A DNA stretch of 64,000 nt from Pseudomonas sp. 102515 (GCF_031085165.1 NZ_JAVHTY010000005.1:124001-188000); one strand, 5' to 3'; shown: positions 27,280 to 37,436, numbered from the stretch's first letter. Program-made: numbers and translations. The notes: generated from the sequence alone by a model not told the origin.

Positions 27280-27570
27280 ATGGACGAGATTCTCAAAGCC
27301 CTGGCCAATCCCCTGCGCCGCCAGATCCTGGGCTGGCTGCGCGATCCCCGGCAGTATTTCCCGCACCAGGAACACGACCTGGGCACCGGTGTCTGCGCCG
27401 GGCAGATCGAGGCCCGTGCCGGACTGTCGCAATCCACGATCTCGGCGCATCTGGCGGTATTGACCCGGGCCGGCCTGGTCACCACGCGGCGCATCGGCCA
27501 ATGGGTGTTCTACCAACGCGACGAGGCCGCCATCCAGGCCTTTCTGCAACGCCTCGCCCGCGAACTCTAG
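27280..27570 (+). CDS. ArsR-family transcriptional repressor
   Basis: A 96-residue winged-helix regulator: LKALANPLRRQILGWL near the start, then a helix-turn-helix (IEARAGLSQSTISAHLAVLTRAGLVTTRRIGQWVFYQRDE). It lacks the CxC metal site of ArsR/SmtB metal sensors and has one cysteine, Cys39 in TGVCAGQIE, just before the HTH; it may sense an electrophile or oxidant through that thiol (inference). It stands 16 bp upstream of the MFS gene and should be autoregulated. Confidence 0.87.
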   Translation: MDEILKALANPLRRQILGWLRDPRQYFPHQEHDLGTGVCAGQIEARAGLSQSTISAHLAVLTRAGLVTTRRIGQWVFYQRDEAAIQAFLQRLAREL

Positions 27571-27586
27571 TCTGCAAGGAATCCTG

Positions 27587-28750
27587 ATGCCCGCTTCTCT
27601 CATCGTGCTGGCGCTGAGCGCTTTCGCCATCGGCACCACCGAATTCGTCATCATGGGGCTGCTGCCCAACGTCGCCGCCGATCTCGGCGTGTCCATCCCC
27701 AGCGCTGGCTGGCTGGTCACCGGCTATGCCCTGGGCGTGGCCGTCGGCGCGCCCTTCATGGCGCTGGCCACGGCCCACTGGCCGCGCAAGCGTGCCCTCC
27801 TCGCCCTGATGGGCATCTTCATCGTCGGCAACCTGCTCTGCGCCGTGGCCAGCGGCTACAACATGCTGATGCTGGCACGGGTGGTCACCGCCCTCTGCCA
27901 TGGAGCCTTCTTCGGCATCGGCGCGGTCGTCGCCGCGAGCCTGGTCCCGGAGAATCGCCGCGCCTCGGCGGTGGCCCTGATGTTCACCGGCCTGACCCTG
28001 GCCAATGTGCTGGGCGTGCCCCTGGGTACCGCCCTGGGTCAGGCGGCCGGCTGGCGCTCGACCTTCTGGGCGGTGGCGGTGATCGGCGTGGTCGCCCTGA
28101 TCGGCCTCTGGCGGGTACTGCCGGCCGACCGCAACCAGCCGCGCGCCGACCTGCGCCGGGAGTTGCTCGCCCTGCGCGGCCTGGGCTTCTGGCTGGCGCT
28201 GTCGATGACGGTGTTCTTCGCCGCCTCCATGTTCGCCCTCTTCACCTATGTGGCGCCCCTGCTGCAGCAAGTCACCGGCGTGTCGCCGCGGGGCGTCACC
28301 GGCACCCTGCTGCTGATCGGCCTGGGCCTGACCCTGGGCAACGTCATCGGGGGCCGCCTGGCCGACTGGCGCCTGGTCACCAGCCTGGTGGGCATCTTCG
28401 TCGCCCTGGCGCTGACCTCCGCCGCCCTGCGCTGGACCGGTCATGCCTTCCTGCCCGCCGAGATCACCCTCTTCCTCTGGGCCGCGGCCGCCTTCGCCGC
28501 CGTACCGGCCCTGCAGATCAACGTGGTCACCTTCGGCAAGGACGCGCCGAATCTGGTCTCGACCCTCAACATCGGCGCCTTCAACGTGGGCAACGCCCTC
28601 GGCGCCTGGGTCGGCGGCCTGGTGATCGACCACGGCCTCGGCCTTACCGCGGTACCCCTCGCCGCCAGCGGGCTCGCCCTGCTGGCCCTCATCGCCACCC
28701 TGCTGACCGCCAGCCAGGCCCGCAGGAGCGGCCTGGCGACCGCCAGCTAA
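27587..28750 (+). CDS. MFS efflux transporter, AraJ/YdhP-like (DHA1 group)
   Basis: A 387-residue inner-membrane protein with twelve hydrophobic segments, typical of the DHA1 subfamily. It starts LIVLALSAFAIGTTEFVIMGLLPNVAADLGVSIP, the family hallmark, and motif A-like turns appear near 60-75 (ALATAHWPRKRAL). Members export sugars, drugs or small toxic compounds. Here it is translated just downstream of arsR and 15 bp upstream of an old-yellow-enzyme gene, so the exported molecule may be an enone or another electrophile or its reduced product (inference). Confidence 0.88.
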   Translation: MPASLIVLALSAFAIGTTEFVIMGLLPNVAADLGVSIPSAGWLVTGYALGVAVGAPFMALATAHWPRKRALLALMGIFIVGNLLCAVASGYNMLMLARVVTALCHGAFFGIGAVVAASLVPENRRASAVALMFTGLTLANVLGVPLGTALGQAAGWRSTFWAVAVIGVVALIGLWRVLPADRNQPRADLRRELLALRGLGFWLALSMTVFFAASMFALFTYVAPLLQQVTGVSPRGVTGTLLLIGLGLTLGNVIGGRLADWRLVTSLVGIFVALALTSAALRWTGHAFLPAEITLFLWAAAAFAAVPALQINVVTFGKDAPNLVSTLNIGAFNVGNALGAWVGGLVIDHGLGLTAVPLAASGLALLALIATLLTASQARRSGLATAS

Positions 28751-28765
28751 TCAAGAGAGCTAGCC

Positions 28766-29815
28766 ATGACTCAGCTGTTCGAGCCGATCAAGATCGGCGC
28801 CCTGGAACTGCCCAACCGCGTCATCATGGCGCCCCTCACCCGTTGCCGTGCCGAACCGGGCCGGGTCCCGGGCGACCTGATGGTCGAGTACTACGTACAA
28901 CGCGCATCCGCCGGCCTGATCATCACCGAGGCCACCTCGGTGGATCCCATGGGCGTGGGCTATCCCGACACTCCCGGCATCTGGTCCGACGAGCAAGTGG
29001 CCGGCTGGCAGCGTGTGACCACCGCCGTGCACAAGGCCGGTGGCCGCATCGTGCTGCAACTCTGGCACGTGGGTCGCATCTCCGACCCCAGCTACCTCGA
29101 CGGCGAACTGCCGGTGGCACCGAGCGCCATCGCCGCCCAGGGCCACGTCAGCCTGCTGCGCCCCAAGCGTGACTATGTCACCCCGCGGGCACTGGAAACC
29201 GCCGAGATCCCTGGCATCGTCGCCGCCTATCGGCAGGGCGCCGAGAACGCCAAGCGCGCCGGCTTCGACGGCGTCGAGGTCCACGGGGCCAATGGCTATC
29301 TGCTCGACCAGTTCCTGCAGAGCGACACCAACCAGCGCACCGACAACTACGGCGGCTCCATCGAGAATCGCGCCCGGCTGCTGCTGGAAGTGACCGATGC
29401 CTGCATCGACGTCTGGGGCGCCGATCGCGTCGGCGTGCACCTGTCCACCCGTGGCGACATGCACACCATGGGTGACAACGACCCCGCCGCCACCTTCGGC
29501 CATGTCGCCCGCGAGCTGGGGCAGCGCCAGGTCGCCTTCATCTGCATCCGCGAAGCGGCCGGCAGCGACAGCCTTGGCCCGGACCTCAAGGCGGCCTTCG
29601 GTGGCGTCTACATCGCCAACGAAAAATTCGACAAGGCCAAGGCCAATGCCTGGCTGGACGAAGGCAAGGCCGATGCCGTGGCCTTCGGCGTGCCCTTCAT
29701 CGCCAACCCGGATCTGCCGCAACGCCTGGAACAGGACGCCCCGCTGAACGAGCCGCACCCGGACACCTTCTACAGCAAGGGCCCGGTGGGCTACATCGAC
29801 TATCCGCGGCTGTAA
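28766..29815 (+). CDS. Old yellow enzyme family alkene/nitro reductase (NemA/XenB-like)
   Basis: A 349-residue FMN enzyme of the (beta/alpha)8-barrel class. Landmarks: MAPLTRCRAEPG near residue 25, IVLQLWHVGRI, HGANGYLLDQFLQSDTNQRTDNYGGSIENR near 175-195 (substrate His/Asn pair and phosphate site) and the C-terminal FGVPFIANPDLP. Relatives use NAD(P)H to reduce activated double bonds, nitro groups and nitrate esters. It is the third gene of the ArsR operon and is followed by a good terminator. NemA in E. coli is also controlled by a repressor that senses electrophiles, though of a different family. Confidence 0.92.
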   Translation: MTQLFEPIKIGALELPNRVIMAPLTRCRAEPGRVPGDLMVEYYVQRASAGLIITEATSVDPMGVGYPDTPGIWSDEQVAGWQRVTTAVHKAGGRIVLQLWHVGRISDPSYLDGELPVAPSAIAAQGHVSLLRPKRDYVTPRALETAEIPGIVAAYRQGAENAKRAGFDGVEVHGANGYLLDQFLQSDTNQRTDNYGGSIENRARLLLEVTDACIDVWGADRVGVHLSTRGDMHTMGDNDPAATFGHVARELGQRQVAFICIREAAGSDSLGPDLKAAFGGVYIANEKFDKAKANAWLDEGKADAVAFGVPFIANPDLPQRLEQDAPLNEPHPDTFYSKGPVGYIDYPRL

Positions 29816-29832
29816 TTCGTCCCGCCGATAGG

Positions 29833-29862
29833 AAAAGCCCGCCGATTGGCGGGCTTCTTTTT
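29833..29862 (+). terminator. Rho-independent terminator after the OYE gene
   Basis: A 9-bp stem (AAGCCCGCC 29835-29843, GGCGGGCTT 29848-29856) with loop GATT is followed by CTTTTT. It lies about 18 bp past the stop. Confidence 0.88.
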
Positions 29863-29887
29863 GGGCTTCGCTGCGCTCAGCGCCAAC

Positions 29888-30835
29888 CTACGCAGAGGCG
29901 GGCCAGAACGCCCGGATCGCCGCCACGCCCTGGGCGCCGGCCTGCCAGGCGCCGGCGAGGTCGGCATCGCCCAGCCCGCCCAGCAGATAGGCCGGCAGGT
30001 TGCAGTCGGCCAGCAGCTGCTGGGCCTTGACCCAGCCCAGGGTCGGGGCGCCGGGGTGGCTGGCGGTGGGCATCACCGGCGACAGGGTGACGAAATCCAC
30101 CCCCATCTGCTGGGCCAGGGCCAGTTCCTCGGTGTCATGGCAGGACGCCGCCAGCAGGCGCTGCTCCGGGAAGGGCCGGCCATTGGGCGCGTAGCGGCGC
30201 AACTGCTCCGCGGTCAGGTGCCAGCCAGCCGCGGGGAAATCGCCCAGCCACTCCAGCGGCCCCTTGAGCATCAGCTGGGCACGCCCGGTGCAGAGCCCCT
30301 GGACGTCGCCGGCCAGGTCACGGTACTGCGGATCGAAGTTGTCCGGCGTGCGCAGCTGGACCAGGCGGATACCGCTGTCCAGCGCCCGGTGCAGGCCGTT
30401 GAGCAATTCCGCGGTGGTCAGCTCGCCGGGGGTGATGAGGTAGCGCTCCGGCAACCGCGCCGCCTGGACGATGGGCCGGTTGGCCGCCGGGAAGTCGTAG
30501 TTGACCAGGTCACGCGGGGCCACCCAGGCCAGAGGCTGGCCTTCGGCACCATGGGCGTCGCCGGTGAAGGCGTCCACCTGCCAGACATCCAGCAGCACCG
30601 CCTGGTCGGGATAGTCGTGGCGCACCTGCAGCAGCGGGCGAGCCGCTGTCACCTGGATACCCAGCTCTTCGGCCAGTTCGCGCGCAAGGGCCACGGGCGG
30701 AGCTTCACCGGCCTCGACCTTGCCCCCCGGGAATTCCCAGAGGCCGCCCTGGTGCTTGTGCGCGGGGCGTTGGGCGATGAGGATCTGCCCCTGGGGGTCG
30801 CGGATCACCGCGGCGACGACATGCAGACGGGTCAT
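29888..30835 (-). CDS. Nudix hydrolase fused to a thiamine-phosphate-synthase-like domain
   Basis: A 315-residue two-domain protein. Residues 1-130 form a MutT-type Nudix hydrolase (GGKVEAGEAPPVALAR followed by ELAEELGI, the G-x5-E-x7-REVxEExG box); about 140-315 form a TenI/ThiE-like barrel (LVQLRTPDN, LAASCHDTEELALAQQMGVDFVTLSPVMPTASHPG). In Pseudomonas such proteins are annotated as MutT with a C-terminal thiamine-monophosphate-synthase-like region of unknown role. The MutT half should degrade oxidised dGTP (8-oxo). The stop overlaps the preceding GST gene only at its start: the Nudix ATG (30835) shares 4 bp with that gene's end. Confidence 0.9.
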   Translation of the reverse strand: MTRLHVVAAVIRDPQGQILIAQRPAHKHQGGLWEFPGGKVEAGEAPPVALARELAEELGIQVTAARPLLQVRHDYPDQAVLLDVWQVDAFTGDAHGAEGQPLAWVAPRDLVNYDFPAANRPIVQAARLPERYLITPGELTTAELLNGLHRALDSGIRLVQLRTPDNFDPQYRDLAGDVQGLCTGRAQLMLKGPLEWLGDFPAAGWHLTAEQLRRYAPNGRPFPEQRLLAASCHDTEELALAQQMGVDFVTLSPVMPTASHPGAPTLGWVKAQQLLADCNLPAYLLGGLGDADLAGAWQAGAQGVAAIRAFWPASA

Positions 30836-31470
30836 GCGCTCTGCTCCTCGGTTTCAGCCTCCGCCAGCCAGCGCTGGAAGGCCGGCCAGGCGTAGATGGT
30901 TTCGACATAGGCGGCCGCCTCGGCCGACAGTTCCACCCCATAGCTGCGGAAGCGACTGGCGACCGGGGCATAGAAGGCATCGGCGATGGTCGGCGTGCCG
31001 AACAGATAGGGGCCATGCTGGCCATGGCGTTCGCGGCATTCGCGCCACAGGCGCTGGATGCGCTGGATGTCTTCCACCGCCTCGGCGGTGGTGGACTTCA
31101 GCCTTTGCCGGCGACGCAGATCCATGGGCAGCTCGCGGCGCAGGGCCAGGAAACCGCTGTGCATCTCGGCGCACAGCGCCCGGGCATGGGCGCGGGCCAG
31201 GGTGTCCGTCGGCCACAGCCCGGCGTCGGGATAGGCTTCGGCGAGATACTCGACGATGGCGAGGGAATCCCAGATGGTGCCCTCGGCCAGCTTGAGCACC
31301 GGCACCTTGCCGGTGGGCGACTGGGCCTTGAGCAGGGCGCGGCTATTGGGCGCATAGAGCGGGACCGGCACTTCCTCGTAGGCGGCGCCGCTGAGTTCCA
31401 TGGCCAGCCAGGCCCGCAACGACCAGGAGGAAAAATTCTTGTTGCCGATCACGAGTTGCAGCTGGGACAT
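30832..31470 (-). CDS. Glutathione S-transferase family protein
   Basis: A 212-residue cytosolic protein of normal GST length. The N-terminal thioredoxin-like domain has NKNFSSWSLRAWLAMELSG (serine as the likely glutathione-contacting residue), KVPVLKL with cis-Pro and the SLAIVEYLAE motif; the C-terminal helical domain includes TIADAFYAPVASRFRSYGV. Substrate unknown. Its stop overlaps the start of the Nudix gene (ATGA at 30832-30835), so the two are translationally coupled; co-transcription with a nucleotide-pool cleaner hints at oxidative or electrophile stress (inference). Confidence 0.9.
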   Translation of the reverse strand: MSQLQLVIGNKNFSSWSLRAWLAMELSGAAYEEVPVPLYAPNSRALLKAQSPTGKVPVLKLAEGTIWDSLAIVEYLAEAYPDAGLWPTDTLARAHARALCAEMHSGFLALRRELPMDLRRRQRLKSTTAEAVEDIQRIQRLWRECRERHGQHGPYLFGTPTIADAFYAPVASRFRSYGVELSAEAAAYVETIYAWPAFQRWLAEAETEEQSA

Positions 31471-31552
31471 GCGGGGATTCCTCCAAACGATGTGGCCCGC
31501 GAAAACCGCCGCGGGCGCCCACCGGAGCGGACGCCAGGGCGTCGGGTAGCCG

Positions 31553-32770
31553 TCAGGTACGGTATTCGGCGTTGATCTTCACGTAGTCGTGGGAGAGGTC
31601 GGTGGTCCAGATGGTCTCGCTGTGGCTGCCGCGACCCAGCTCGATGCGGATCTCGATCTCGGCCTGGGCCATGACCCGCGCGCCCTGCTCTTCCGTATAG
31701 GTGGCCGCGCGACCGCCCTGCTGGCAGATCTGCACGCCGCCTAGGAAGACGTCGATCAGGCTGACGTCCAGCTGAGGCACGCCGGCCCGGCCAACGGCGG
31801 CGAGGATGCGGCCCCAGTTGGGATCGGAGGCGAACAGCGCGGTCTTGATCAGCGGCGAATGGGCCACGGCGTAGCCGACGTCCAGGCACTCCTGGGCATT
31901 GCCACCGCCATTGACCTGCACGGTGACGAACTTGGTGGCACCCTCGCCGTCACGCACGATGGCCTGGGCCAGTTCGGCGAATACCGCGAACACCGCGTCG
32001 CGCAGCTGCTCGAAGGCCGCACCACTGGCTTGGGTGATTTCCGCCAGGGCCGCCTGACCGGTAGCCACCAGCATGCAGCAGTCGTTGGTGGAGGTGTCGC
32101 CATCGATGGTGATGCGGTTGAAGGAACGGTTGGCGGCATCGGCCAGCAGATCCTGCAGCAGACCCTGGGCGACCTTGGCGTCGGTGGCCACGTAACCGAG
32201 CATGGTGGCCATGTTCGGCTTGATCATGCCGGCGCCCTTGCTGATGCCGGTCACGGTGACGGTGGTGCCGTCCACCTGGAACTGGCGGCTGGCGCCCTTG
32301 GGCAGGGTATCGGTGGTCATGATGCCGGTGGCGGCGGCAGCCCAGTTGTCCTCGGCCAGATCGGCCAGGGCGGCCGGCAGCGCGGCTTCGATCTTTTCCA
32401 CCGGCAGCGGCTCGCCGATCACGCCGGTGGAGAACGGCAGTACCGCCTCCTCGCCGACGCTGGCCAGGGTCGCCAGGGTCTTGGTGGTGCGCTCGGCCGC
32501 GGCCAGGCCGGGCTGCCCGGTACCGGCGTTGGCATTGCCGGTGTTGGTCAGCAGGTAACGTACGGGACCGGCGAAGCGCCGGCGGGCGACGATCACCGGC
32601 GCGGCACAGAAGGCGTTCAGGGTGAAGACCCCGGCCACGCTGGAGCCTTCGGCACAGCGCATCACCACCACATCCTTGCGCCCGGGACGCTTGATGCCGG
32701 CGGAGGCGATACCGAGTTCGAAACCGGGAACCGGGTGCAGCGTGGAGAGCGGACCGAGACCGACAGCCAT
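31553..32770 (-). CDS. argJ: Bifunctional glutamate N-acetyltransferase / amino-acid acetyltransferase
   Basis: A 405-residue arginine-biosynthesis enzyme. It self-cleaves at the conserved [16 protein letters not shown] site (Thr near residue 188-190) into alpha and beta chains, and the C-terminus has [15 protein letters not shown] typical of the family. ArgJ transfers acetyl between acetylornithine and glutamate (monofunctional or bifunctional not decidable from sequence; many Pseudomonas genes are annotated bifunctional). The ATG at 32770 ([16 protein letters not shown]) is where homology begins; the upstream open frame is not coding. Confidence 0.94.
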   Translation of the reverse strand: MAVGLGPLSTLHPVPGFELGIASAGIKRPGRKDVVVMRCAEGSSVAGVFTLNAFCAAPVIVARRRFAGPVRYLLTNTGNANAGTGQPGLAAAERTTKTLATLASVGEEAVLPFSTGVIGEPLPVEKIEAALPAALADLAEDNWAAAATGIMTTDTLPKGASRQFQVDGTTVTVTGISKGAGMIKPNMATMLGYVATDAKVAQGLLQDLLADAANRSFNRITIDGDTSTNDCCMLVATGQAALAEITQASGAAFEQLRDAVFAVFAELAQAIVRDGEGATKFVTVQVNGGGNAQECLDVGYAVAHSPLIKTALFASDPNWGRILAAVGRAGVPQLDVSLIDVFLGGVQICQQGGRAATYTEEQGARVMAQAEIEIRIELGRGSHSETIWTTDLSHDYVKINAEYRT

Positions 32771-32900
32771 GGGAAAACTCCAGTGAAAGAAAAGGAAACG
32801 CCGCGAGCGGAAAACCGGTCGCGGCGTGGAAAGCAGCCTTCCCGCGCCCGCCTCGCCCAGCCTGGGCAAGGGGCGCAGACAGCCTAGCGGGTGGATTTTA

Positions 32901-32930
32901 CAGCCTGTCGGCAGCTATGCCGACAGGCTG
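32901..32930 (-). terminator. Hairpin terminator after secA
   Basis: A 13-bp perfect stem (CAGCCTGTCGGCA 32901-32913, TGCCGACAGGCTG 32918-32930) with a 4-nt loop lies 28 nt past the secA stop on the minus strand. The run after it is TAAAATCC, so termination may rely on stem strength or on Rho. Confidence 0.65.
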
Positions 32931-32957
32931 CCGTCGCCCGGCTGCCTCGGCAGGCCC

Positions 32958-35699
32958 TCAGTCGAGCTTGCCGTGGCACTGCTTGTACTTCTTGCCGGAA
33001 CCGCAGGGGCACGGCTCGTTGCGACCGATCTTCTGGTCATTGCGCTGGGGCTGCAAGGGCACCACGGTGTCTTCGCCCTGCTCGTCCTCGAGCACCTCGG
33101 GGTCGACCAGCGAAGGCGCCTCGGCGTGCTGGAACTGCATGCGCTCGGCCAGGGCCTCGGCCTCGCGGCGCATGCGCTCCTCTTCCTCGGCCGGATCCTC
33201 GCGGCGCACCTGGACGTGGGACAGGACACGGATGGTATCGCGCTTGATGCTGTCCAGCAGTTCCTGGAACAGGGTGAAGGACTCGCGCTTGTATTCCTGC
33301 TTGGGATTCTTCTGGGCGTAGCCGCGCAGATGGATGCCGTGGCGCAGATGGTCCATGGTGGTGAGGTGGTCCTTCCAGAGGTCGTCGACCACCCGCAGCA
33401 GCATCTGCTTCTCGAAGTTGCGCAGGGCCTCGCGCCCGGCCATGTCTTCCTTTTCCATGTAGGCCGCTTCGAGCTGTTCGAGGATCTTCACCCGCAGGGT
33501 GTCCTCGTACAGCTTGTCGTCTTCGTCCAGCCACTGGCCGATGGGCAGTTGCAGACCGAAGATGCTGTAGATCTCGGCTTCCAGGCCGGGCACGTCCCAC
33601 TGCTCGGGCAGCGATTGCGGCGGGATGTGCTCGTTGATCACCTGGGTCAGGGTCTCCTCGCGGAAGCCCTTGATGGTGTCGCCCACGTCTTCGTTGGCCA
33701 GCAGGGTATCGCGCATGTGATAGATCACCTTGCGCTGCTCGTTGGCCACGTCATCGTATTCCAGCAGCTGCTTGCGGATGTCGAAGTTGCGACCCTCGAC
33801 CTTGCGCTGCGCCTTTTCGATGGCGTTGGTGACCATGCGGTGCTCGATGGCCTCGCCGCCCTGCATGCCCAGGGCCTTCATGAAGTTCTTCACCCGGTCG
33901 GAGGCGAAGATGCGCATCAGGCTGTCTTCCAGCGACAGGTAGAAGCGGCTGGAACCCGGGTCGCCCTGGCGACCGGCACGGCCGCGCAGCTGGTTGTCGA
34001 TCCGGCGGGATTCGTGACGCTCGGAGGCGATCACGTGCAGGCCGCCGGCATCGATGACCTGCTTGTGGCGCACCTGCCAGGCGGCCTTGATCGCGGCGAT
34101 CTGCTCTTCGGTGGGATTCTCCAGGGCCGCGACTTCCACTTCCCAGTTGCCGCCGAGCAGGATGTCGGTACCGCGACCGGCCATGTTGGTGGCGATGGTC
34201 ACGGCGCCCGGACGGCCGGCCTGGGCGATGATCTCGGCTTCCCGTTCGTGGTACTTGGCGTTGAGCACCTTGTGCTCGATGCCGGCCTGGGTCAGCAACT
34301 GGTCGACGTACTCGGAGCTCTCGATGGAGGCGGTACCCACCAGCACCGGACGGCCTTCGGCCTGGCACTGCTTCACGTCCTCGATGATGGCCTGGTACTT
34401 CTCGGCCTGGGTCAGATAGACCAGGTCGTTGAAGTCCTTACGGGCGATCTCGCGGTGGGTCGGGATGACCAGCACGTCGAGGTTGTAGATCTGGCGGAAT
34501 TCGAAGGCCTCGGTGTCGGCGGTGCCGGTCATGCCACCGAGTTTGTTGTAGAGGCGGAAGTAGTTCTGGAAGGTGGTCGAGGCCAGGGTCTGGCTCTCGG
34601 GCTGGATCGGCAGTCCTTCCTTGGCCTCGATGGCCTGGTGCAGGCCCTCGGAGAGGCGACGGCCCGGCATGGTCCGACCGGTGTGCTCGTCGATCAGCAG
34701 CACCTGGTCCTGCTGGACGATGTACTCGACGTTGCGATGGAACAGGGTGTGGGCACGCAGGCCGGCGAACACGTGGGTCAAGAGGCCCAGGTTGTGCGCG
34801 GAGTAGAGGCTCTCGCCCTCGGCCAGCAGTCCGGCTTCGGTGAGCATCTCCTCGATGAACTGGTGACCCAGCTCGGTGATCTCCACCTGGCGGGTCTTTT
34901 CATCGATGGTGTAGTGGCCGACCTGGGTCGGATTGCCTTCCTCTTCCTCGATGTGCTGCTGCAGACGCGGGATCAGCAGGTTGATCTTCTGGTAGAGCTC
35001 GGAGCTGTCTTCGGCCTGGCCGGAGATGATCAGCGGGGTCCGGGCTTCGTCGATGAGGATGGAGTCCACCTCGTCGACCACCGCGAAGTTCAGCTCACGC
35101 TGATACTTCTCGGCCATGCTGAAGGCCATGTTGTCGCGCAGGTAGTCGAAGCCGAATTCGTTGTTGGTGCCGTAGGTGATGTCCGAGGCATAGGCGGCGC
35201 GTTTCTCTTCCGGCGGCTGGAACGGCAGGATGATGCCGACCGACAGGCCGAGGAATTCGTACAGCGGCCGCATCCAGTTGGCATCGCGGCGGGCCAGGTA
35301 GTCGTTCACCGTGACCACGTGGACGCCCTTGCCGGACAGTGCGTTGAGATAGACCGGCAGGGTGCCCACCAGGGTCTTGCCCTCACCGGTACGCATCTCG
35401 GCGATCTTGCCTTCGTGCAGCGCGGCGCCGCCGATCAGCTGGACGTCGAAGTGGCGCATGCCCATGACCCGCTTGCCGGCCTCGCGGACCACGGCGAAGG
35501 CCTCGGGCATCAGCACGTCGAGGGACTCGCCCTGGGCGACGCGCTGCTTGAATTCCTCGGTCTTGGCGCGCAGTTGCTCGTCGCTCAGGGAGGCAATCTG
35601 GGATTCCAACGCATTGGTGGCCACCACGACCTTGCCTAGGCGTTTGACATCTCGTTCGTTCTTGCTTCCAAAGAATTTCTTCAACAAAGGCGCAAACAT
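32958..35699 (-). CDS. secA: Preprotein translocase ATPase SecA
   Basis: A 913-residue motor protein that drives unfolded preproteins through SecYEG. Starts [20 protein letters not shown]. Walker A is MRTGEGKT near 103-110; DEAD-like motif [17 protein letters not shown] near 208-222; the second RecA domain has [18 protein letters not shown] and [23 protein letters not shown]. The C-terminal linker is acidic, and the tail [18 protein letters not shown] is the Zn-binding SecB site. The start is 35699, where homology begins; the open frame upstream is noncoding. The gene points away from dciA. Confidence 0.97.
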   Translation of the reverse strand: MFAPLLKKFFGSKNERDVKRLGKVVVATNALESQIASLSDEQLRAKTEEFKQRVAQGESLDVLMPEAFAVVREAGKRVMGMRHFDVQLIGGAALHEGKIAEMRTGEGKTLVGTLPVYLNALSGKGVHVVTVNDYLARRDANWMRPLYEFLGLSVGIILPFQPPEEKRAAYASDITYGTNNEFGFDYLRDNMAFSMAEKYQRELNFAVVDEVDSILIDEARTPLIISGQAEDSSELYQKINLLIPRLQQHIEEEEGNPTQVGHYTIDEKTRQVEITELGHQFIEEMLTEAGLLAEGESLYSAHNLGLLTHVFAGLRAHTLFHRNVEYIVQQDQVLLIDEHTGRTMPGRRLSEGLHQAIEAKEGLPIQPESQTLASTTFQNYFRLYNKLGGMTGTADTEAFEFRQIYNLDVLVIPTHREIARKDFNDLVYLTQAEKYQAIIEDVKQCQAEGRPVLVGTASIESSEYVDQLLTQAGIEHKVLNAKYHEREAEIIAQAGRPGAVTIATNMAGRGTDILLGGNWEVEVAALENPTEEQIAAIKAAWQVRHKQVIDAGGLHVIASERHESRRIDNQLRGRAGRQGDPGSSRFYLSLEDSLMRIFASDRVKNFMKALGMQGGEAIEHRMVTNAIEKAQRKVEGRNFDIRKQLLEYDDVANEQRKVIYHMRDTLLANEDVGDTIKGFREETLTQVINEHIPPQSLPEQWDVPGLEAEIYSIFGLQLPIGQWLDEDDKLYEDTLRVKILEQLEAAYMEKEDMAGREALRNFEKQMLLRVVDDLWKDHLTTMDHLRHGIHLRGYAQKNPKQEYKRESFTLFQELLDSIKRDTIRVLSHVQVRREDPAEEEERMRREAEALAERMQFQHAEAPSLVDPEVLEDEQGEDTVVPLQPQRNDQKIGRNEPCPCGSGKKYKQCHGKLD

Positions 35700-35932
35700 A
35701 TCGACTGGAATTCTTCCGCTGGAATGAGGGGAGCGAAACGGGCGGCAAGGCCTCTGCAGAGCCTGGCCAGACGCCTGGGCGCGGGGTTGAAACCCGCGGT
35801 GTCCCGCAATGGTAATCGGGCATTCTACTCGGAAATGCCGATGAGGAAAGAACGACGGGCCCCCGGCCGCCAGGACGCCAGAGCGATCTGTTACCATCGG
35901 CGTCTCCTCTTCGCCCATCGCGAGTCCTGCGC

Positions 35933-36391
35933 ATGGCCTTTCGCCCTCTCTCCGCCGTCGCTCCCGCCGCCCTGCTGCGCCAGGCCAAACCGCTCAAGGC
36001 GCTGTTTCGCGAGGCCGAGCGGCTGGGCCGGCTGCAACAATTGCTGGAAGAGCAGTTGCAACCCGCCGCCCGCCCCCATTGCCGGGTGGCCAGCTGGCGC
36101 GAGAGCACCCTGTTGCTGGTGGTCAACGACGCCCACTGGGCGACCCGGTTGCGCTATCAGCAGCGCCGCCTGCTTAGACTGCTGCAGCAGGCGCCGGAAT
36201 TCGCCGGCTTGATGCGCCTGCAGTTCAAGATGCAGCCGAATCCCGGCGTCGCCACCCGCGCCCGGCCGGTGCGCCAGGTCAGTCAGGTGGGCGCCGATAG
36301 CCTGCGCGAAGTCGCGGCCGGGATCCGCGACCCCAAGCTCAAGGCCGCCCTGGAGCGGCTGGCCAGTCGCACCGGCCAGGCCGCGGAATAG
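35933..36391 (+). CDS. dciA: DUF721 protein, DciA-family candidate helicase loader
   Basis: A 152-residue basic protein with the DUF721 (KH-like) fold: [36 protein letters not shown] in the middle, preceded by [28 protein letters not shown]. DciA is the ancestral loader or operator of the replicative helicase DnaB in bacteria that lack DnaC, and it is often located beside secA and lpxC. The symbol is by domain and position. It ends three bases before the convergent CobW gene. Confidence 0.75.
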   Translation: MAFRPLSAVAPAALLRQAKPLKALFREAERLGRLQQLLEEQLQPAARPHCRVASWRESTLLLVVNDAHWATRLRYQQRRLLRLLQQAPEFAGLMRLQFKMQPNPGVATRARPVRQVSQVGADSLREVAAGIRDPKLKAALERLASRTGQAAE

Positions 36392-36394
36392 GCC

Positions 36395-37387
36395 CTAGGC
36401 CTTGGCCACCGCCCGCTCGAAGGCAGCGCGGATGCGTTCTTCCGGCAAGTCCATGCCGATCAGCACCACGCGACTCTCGCGTTCCTCGTCCGCCAGCCAG
36501 TCACGCTCCCAGTCGGCGGCATAGATCTGCTGCACACCCTGGAACAGCAGGCGGCGCTCTTCGCCAGCGATGTTGAGCAGGCCCTTGTAGCGCAGCAGGT
36601 CGCAGCCGAGGGTATCGAGCAGCATCTCCATCACCTTGCCAATCTTGTCCTGGTCGTAGGGGCGCGACTCGCGGATGGCGATGGATTGGATGCGTTCGGT
36701 GACGCTGACGGCTTCCGGCACCGGCCGCAGCGGACGGAATAGCGTCGGTGGCGCCAGGTCCTCGTCGTGCAGGTTGAAGCCGCGGATGTCCAGCAGTTCG
36801 GCCAGCTCGATGCGGCCATGATCGACACGGCGGATGGGCGCACGGCGATTGATGCGCTGCAGGCGATTCTCCAGCGCCTCGACGGCGGCCGGCTCGGCCA
36901 GGTCGAGCTTGGTCAGCAGCAGGCGATCGGCGAAACCGATCTGCGCCTGCAGCAGCGGATCGCTCAGTTGCTCACTGGCATGGACGGCGTCCACCAGGGT
37001 CAGCACCCCATCGAGCAGATAGCGCTCGCGCAGGAGGTCGTCGGTAAAGAAGGTCTGGGCCACCGGACCGGGATCGGCCAGGCCGGTGCATTCCACCACC
37101 AGCCGCTCGAAATCCAGTTCACCGCTGTCCAGCCGCTCCAGCAGCACGATCAGGGCATAGGCCAGGTCCTTGCTGCCGGTGCAGCAGACGCAGCCGTTGG
37201 CGACCTTCATCAGCTGCACGGCGCCGGCGTCTTCGAGCAGTTCGCCATCGACGTCGAGGGCGCTGAATTCGTTTTCGATGACGGCGATCCTGAGGCCGTG
37301 CTCGGCCTGCAGAATGTGCTTGAGCAGGGTGGTCTTGCCGGCGCCGAGAAAGCCGGTCAGGACGGTGACGGGGATAGGTTCACGCAT
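36395..37387 (-). CDS. CobW/COG0523-family GTPase, metal chaperone-like (YjiA group)
   Basis: A 330-residue GTPase with Walker A GFLGAGKTTLLKH near residues 11-23, the metal-binding GCVCC (CxCC) motif near 65-70, SKDLAYAL, and the TKLD specificity motif. The C-terminal CobW_C domain is about 230-320. COG0523 proteins handle Zn, Co or Ni as metallochaperones; the target here is unknown. There is no Zur-like site visible. It sits downstream of ybdD-cstA behind a terminator and one copy of the 180-bp repeat, as in other Pseudomonas chromosomes where cobW neighbours cstA. Confidence 0.88.
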   Translation of the reverse strand: MREPIPVTVLTGFLGAGKTTLLKHILQAEHGLRIAVIENEFSALDVDGELLEDAGAVQLMKVANGCVCCTGSKDLAYALIVLLERLDSGELDFERLVVECTGLADPGPVAQTFFTDDLLRERYLLDGVLTLVDAVHASEQLSDPLLQAQIGFADRLLLTKLDLAEPAAVEALENRLQRINRRAPIRRVDHGRIELAELLDIRGFNLHDEDLAPPTLFRPLRPVPEAVSVTERIQSIAIRESRPYDQDKIGKVMEMLLDTLGCDLLRYKGLLNIAGEERRLLFQGVQQIYAADWERDWLADEERESRVVLIGMDLPEERIRAAFERAVAKA

Positions 37388-37401
37388 GAAAAGACTCCAG
37401 G

Positions 37402-37430
37402 CAGAAAGAGGCCGGGCTTGGAGCCCGGCC
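37402..37430 (-). terminator. Rho-independent terminator after cstA-ybdD
   Basis: On the minus strand GGCCGGGCT/AGCCCGGCC (37422-37430 with 37410-37418) forms a 9-bp stem with a 3-nt loop, followed by TCTTTCTG. It lies between the 180-bp repeat and the CobW Shine-Dalgarno. Confidence 0.75.
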
Positions 37431-37436
37431 TTGGGA

